From the NCBI GenBank assembly GCA_914767715.1, contig OU612070.1:11115501-11179500 (forward strand): 64,000 nucleotides of DNA, in the 5' to 3' direction. The DNA is from Membranipora membranacea. Taxonomy: Eukaryota > Bryozoa > Gymnolaemata > Cheilostomatida > Membraniporidae. A program made the position numbers and the translations under genes. This document shows positions 63,322 to 64,000 of the stretch, in pieces. The first letter of the stretch is position 1, and each line of letters starts with the position of its first letter. Below the pieces are notes generated by a model. The model searched no databases and was not told the origin of the DNA. It worked only from the letters and a program-made list of their open reading frames with translations.

Positions 63322-63940
63322 AGCTAAGGCCACACGAGGCTGTTTTCTCACGATTCGTATAAATTATTCACGAATAATTTCGTACGAATAGGGATTTCCA
63401 CGAATTCGTGAAACGTTGGATGTTCACGATGCACTTATCCGAATCATGGAAATTTTCACGAAATGTTATCTGATTGGCTGTCAGATTTGATTGATAGGCT
63501 GTCTGTTTTGATTGATATGTCAAGGCCATATCTATGTAAACAACTTTGGTTAAAAAGATGGAATGGTTGATCAATATGTGGAGCTTCTCATTGATTTGGA
63601 CCTGGAGCAAGAGGGAGAAGGGATACAATGGCTAATGGGGTATCAAATTGAATAAATATAAGGAGATAGTTGAGCCTAAGCATATCCAGAAGCTGAATCA
63701 CTGGACTGATTGGTATAATAAACAAGTAGAAACAGCTTCTCCTTCGTTTAATTTTTTATTTATCACTGTAGGCCTATGGTTTAGATTGGCTGACGAGGAT
63801 TACAGTACGATAGATTACACCCATAAATCATTAGTACGAATTTGGGAAATGACAATCATGTGTGGCAGGCTGATAGTCGTACGAAATTTAATTTGCAAGA
63901 ATTAGTGGAAATTTGCACGAGCATGTGGCCTGTGCTTTAG
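63322..63940. mobile_element. Degenerate DNA-transposon-like element with inverted ends
   Basis: The left end GCTAAGGCCACACGAG and the inverted right end GCACAGGCCACATGCTCG are similar. Between them lie short protein-like frames: one starting M-V-D-Q-Y-V-E-L-L-I-D-L-D (63561-63653) and one starting M-N-K-Y-K-E (63648-63905) with W-T-D-W. They look like broken pieces of a transposon ORF, possibly PIF/Harbinger-like, but I cannot confirm the superfamily. No clear target duplication. Confidence 0.5.
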
Positions 63941-64000
63941 TCATTCTTGGACCTTTTCCAAGCACAGTCATCGTAATGTCCATTGAGAGTGGAAAATTTG

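Overview
This is a nuclear window from an invertebrate animal. It is AT-rich, with GT..AG introns of a few hundred to several thousand bases, coding exons visibly richer in G and C than their introns, and many short palindromic DNA elements in the introns. The genes are animal genes (APC, ANKEF1, a Golgi-type sulfotransferase, an NHL propeller). There are no operons and no bacterial signals. The phylum cannot be fixed from the sequence. The APC homologue has every classical part (coiled coil, armadillo repeats, 15- and 20-residue repeats, SAMP motifs), so this is an animal with a complete beta-catenin destruction-complex scaffold.

Layout: (1) 172-2787, plus strand, 3' part of a secreted or surface NHL beta-propeller gene with a stretch packed with N-glycosylation sequons. 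(2) 4295-13884, plus, a complete 14-exon ANKEF1 homologue (ankyrin repeats and EF-hand) of about 833 residues. (3) 15271-27524, minus, a 12-exon type II membrane protein of about 657 residues with two WSC domains and a carbohydrate 6-O-sulfotransferase-type catalytic domain. (4) 32138-62561 and beyond the window, plus, 28 coding exons (2099 codons) of an adenomatous polyposis coli (APC) homologue. Genes 3 and 4 are divergent and separated by several kilobases. Genes 2 and 3 converge.

Exon models were built by hand from splice sites. In each gene model the phases agree at every junction, and the summed lengths of genes 2, 3 and 4 divide by three. For genes 2 and 4 the joined protein follows the human protein in order through the conserved domains. 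The four genes are not a functional cluster: they are a secreted propeller, an ankyrin/EF-hand protein, a Golgi enzyme and a Wnt-pathway scaffold.

Non-coding content: the introns hold at least a dozen fold-back or terminal-inverted-repeat elements. They include several recurring families (core GGATAGCTGGTAG..GCATTTCATTATC; ends TAGAGGAGTAAA; ends AGCCTTGTCA). Some are flanked by clean 8-11 bp direct repeats that look like target-site duplications. One sits on a splice donor and has duplicated it. I found no rRNA, CRISPR array or convincing tRNA. The most unusual items are the WSC-sulfotransferase fusion, the sequon minisatellite, the palindromic element family and the glutamine/histidine-rich insert in APC.
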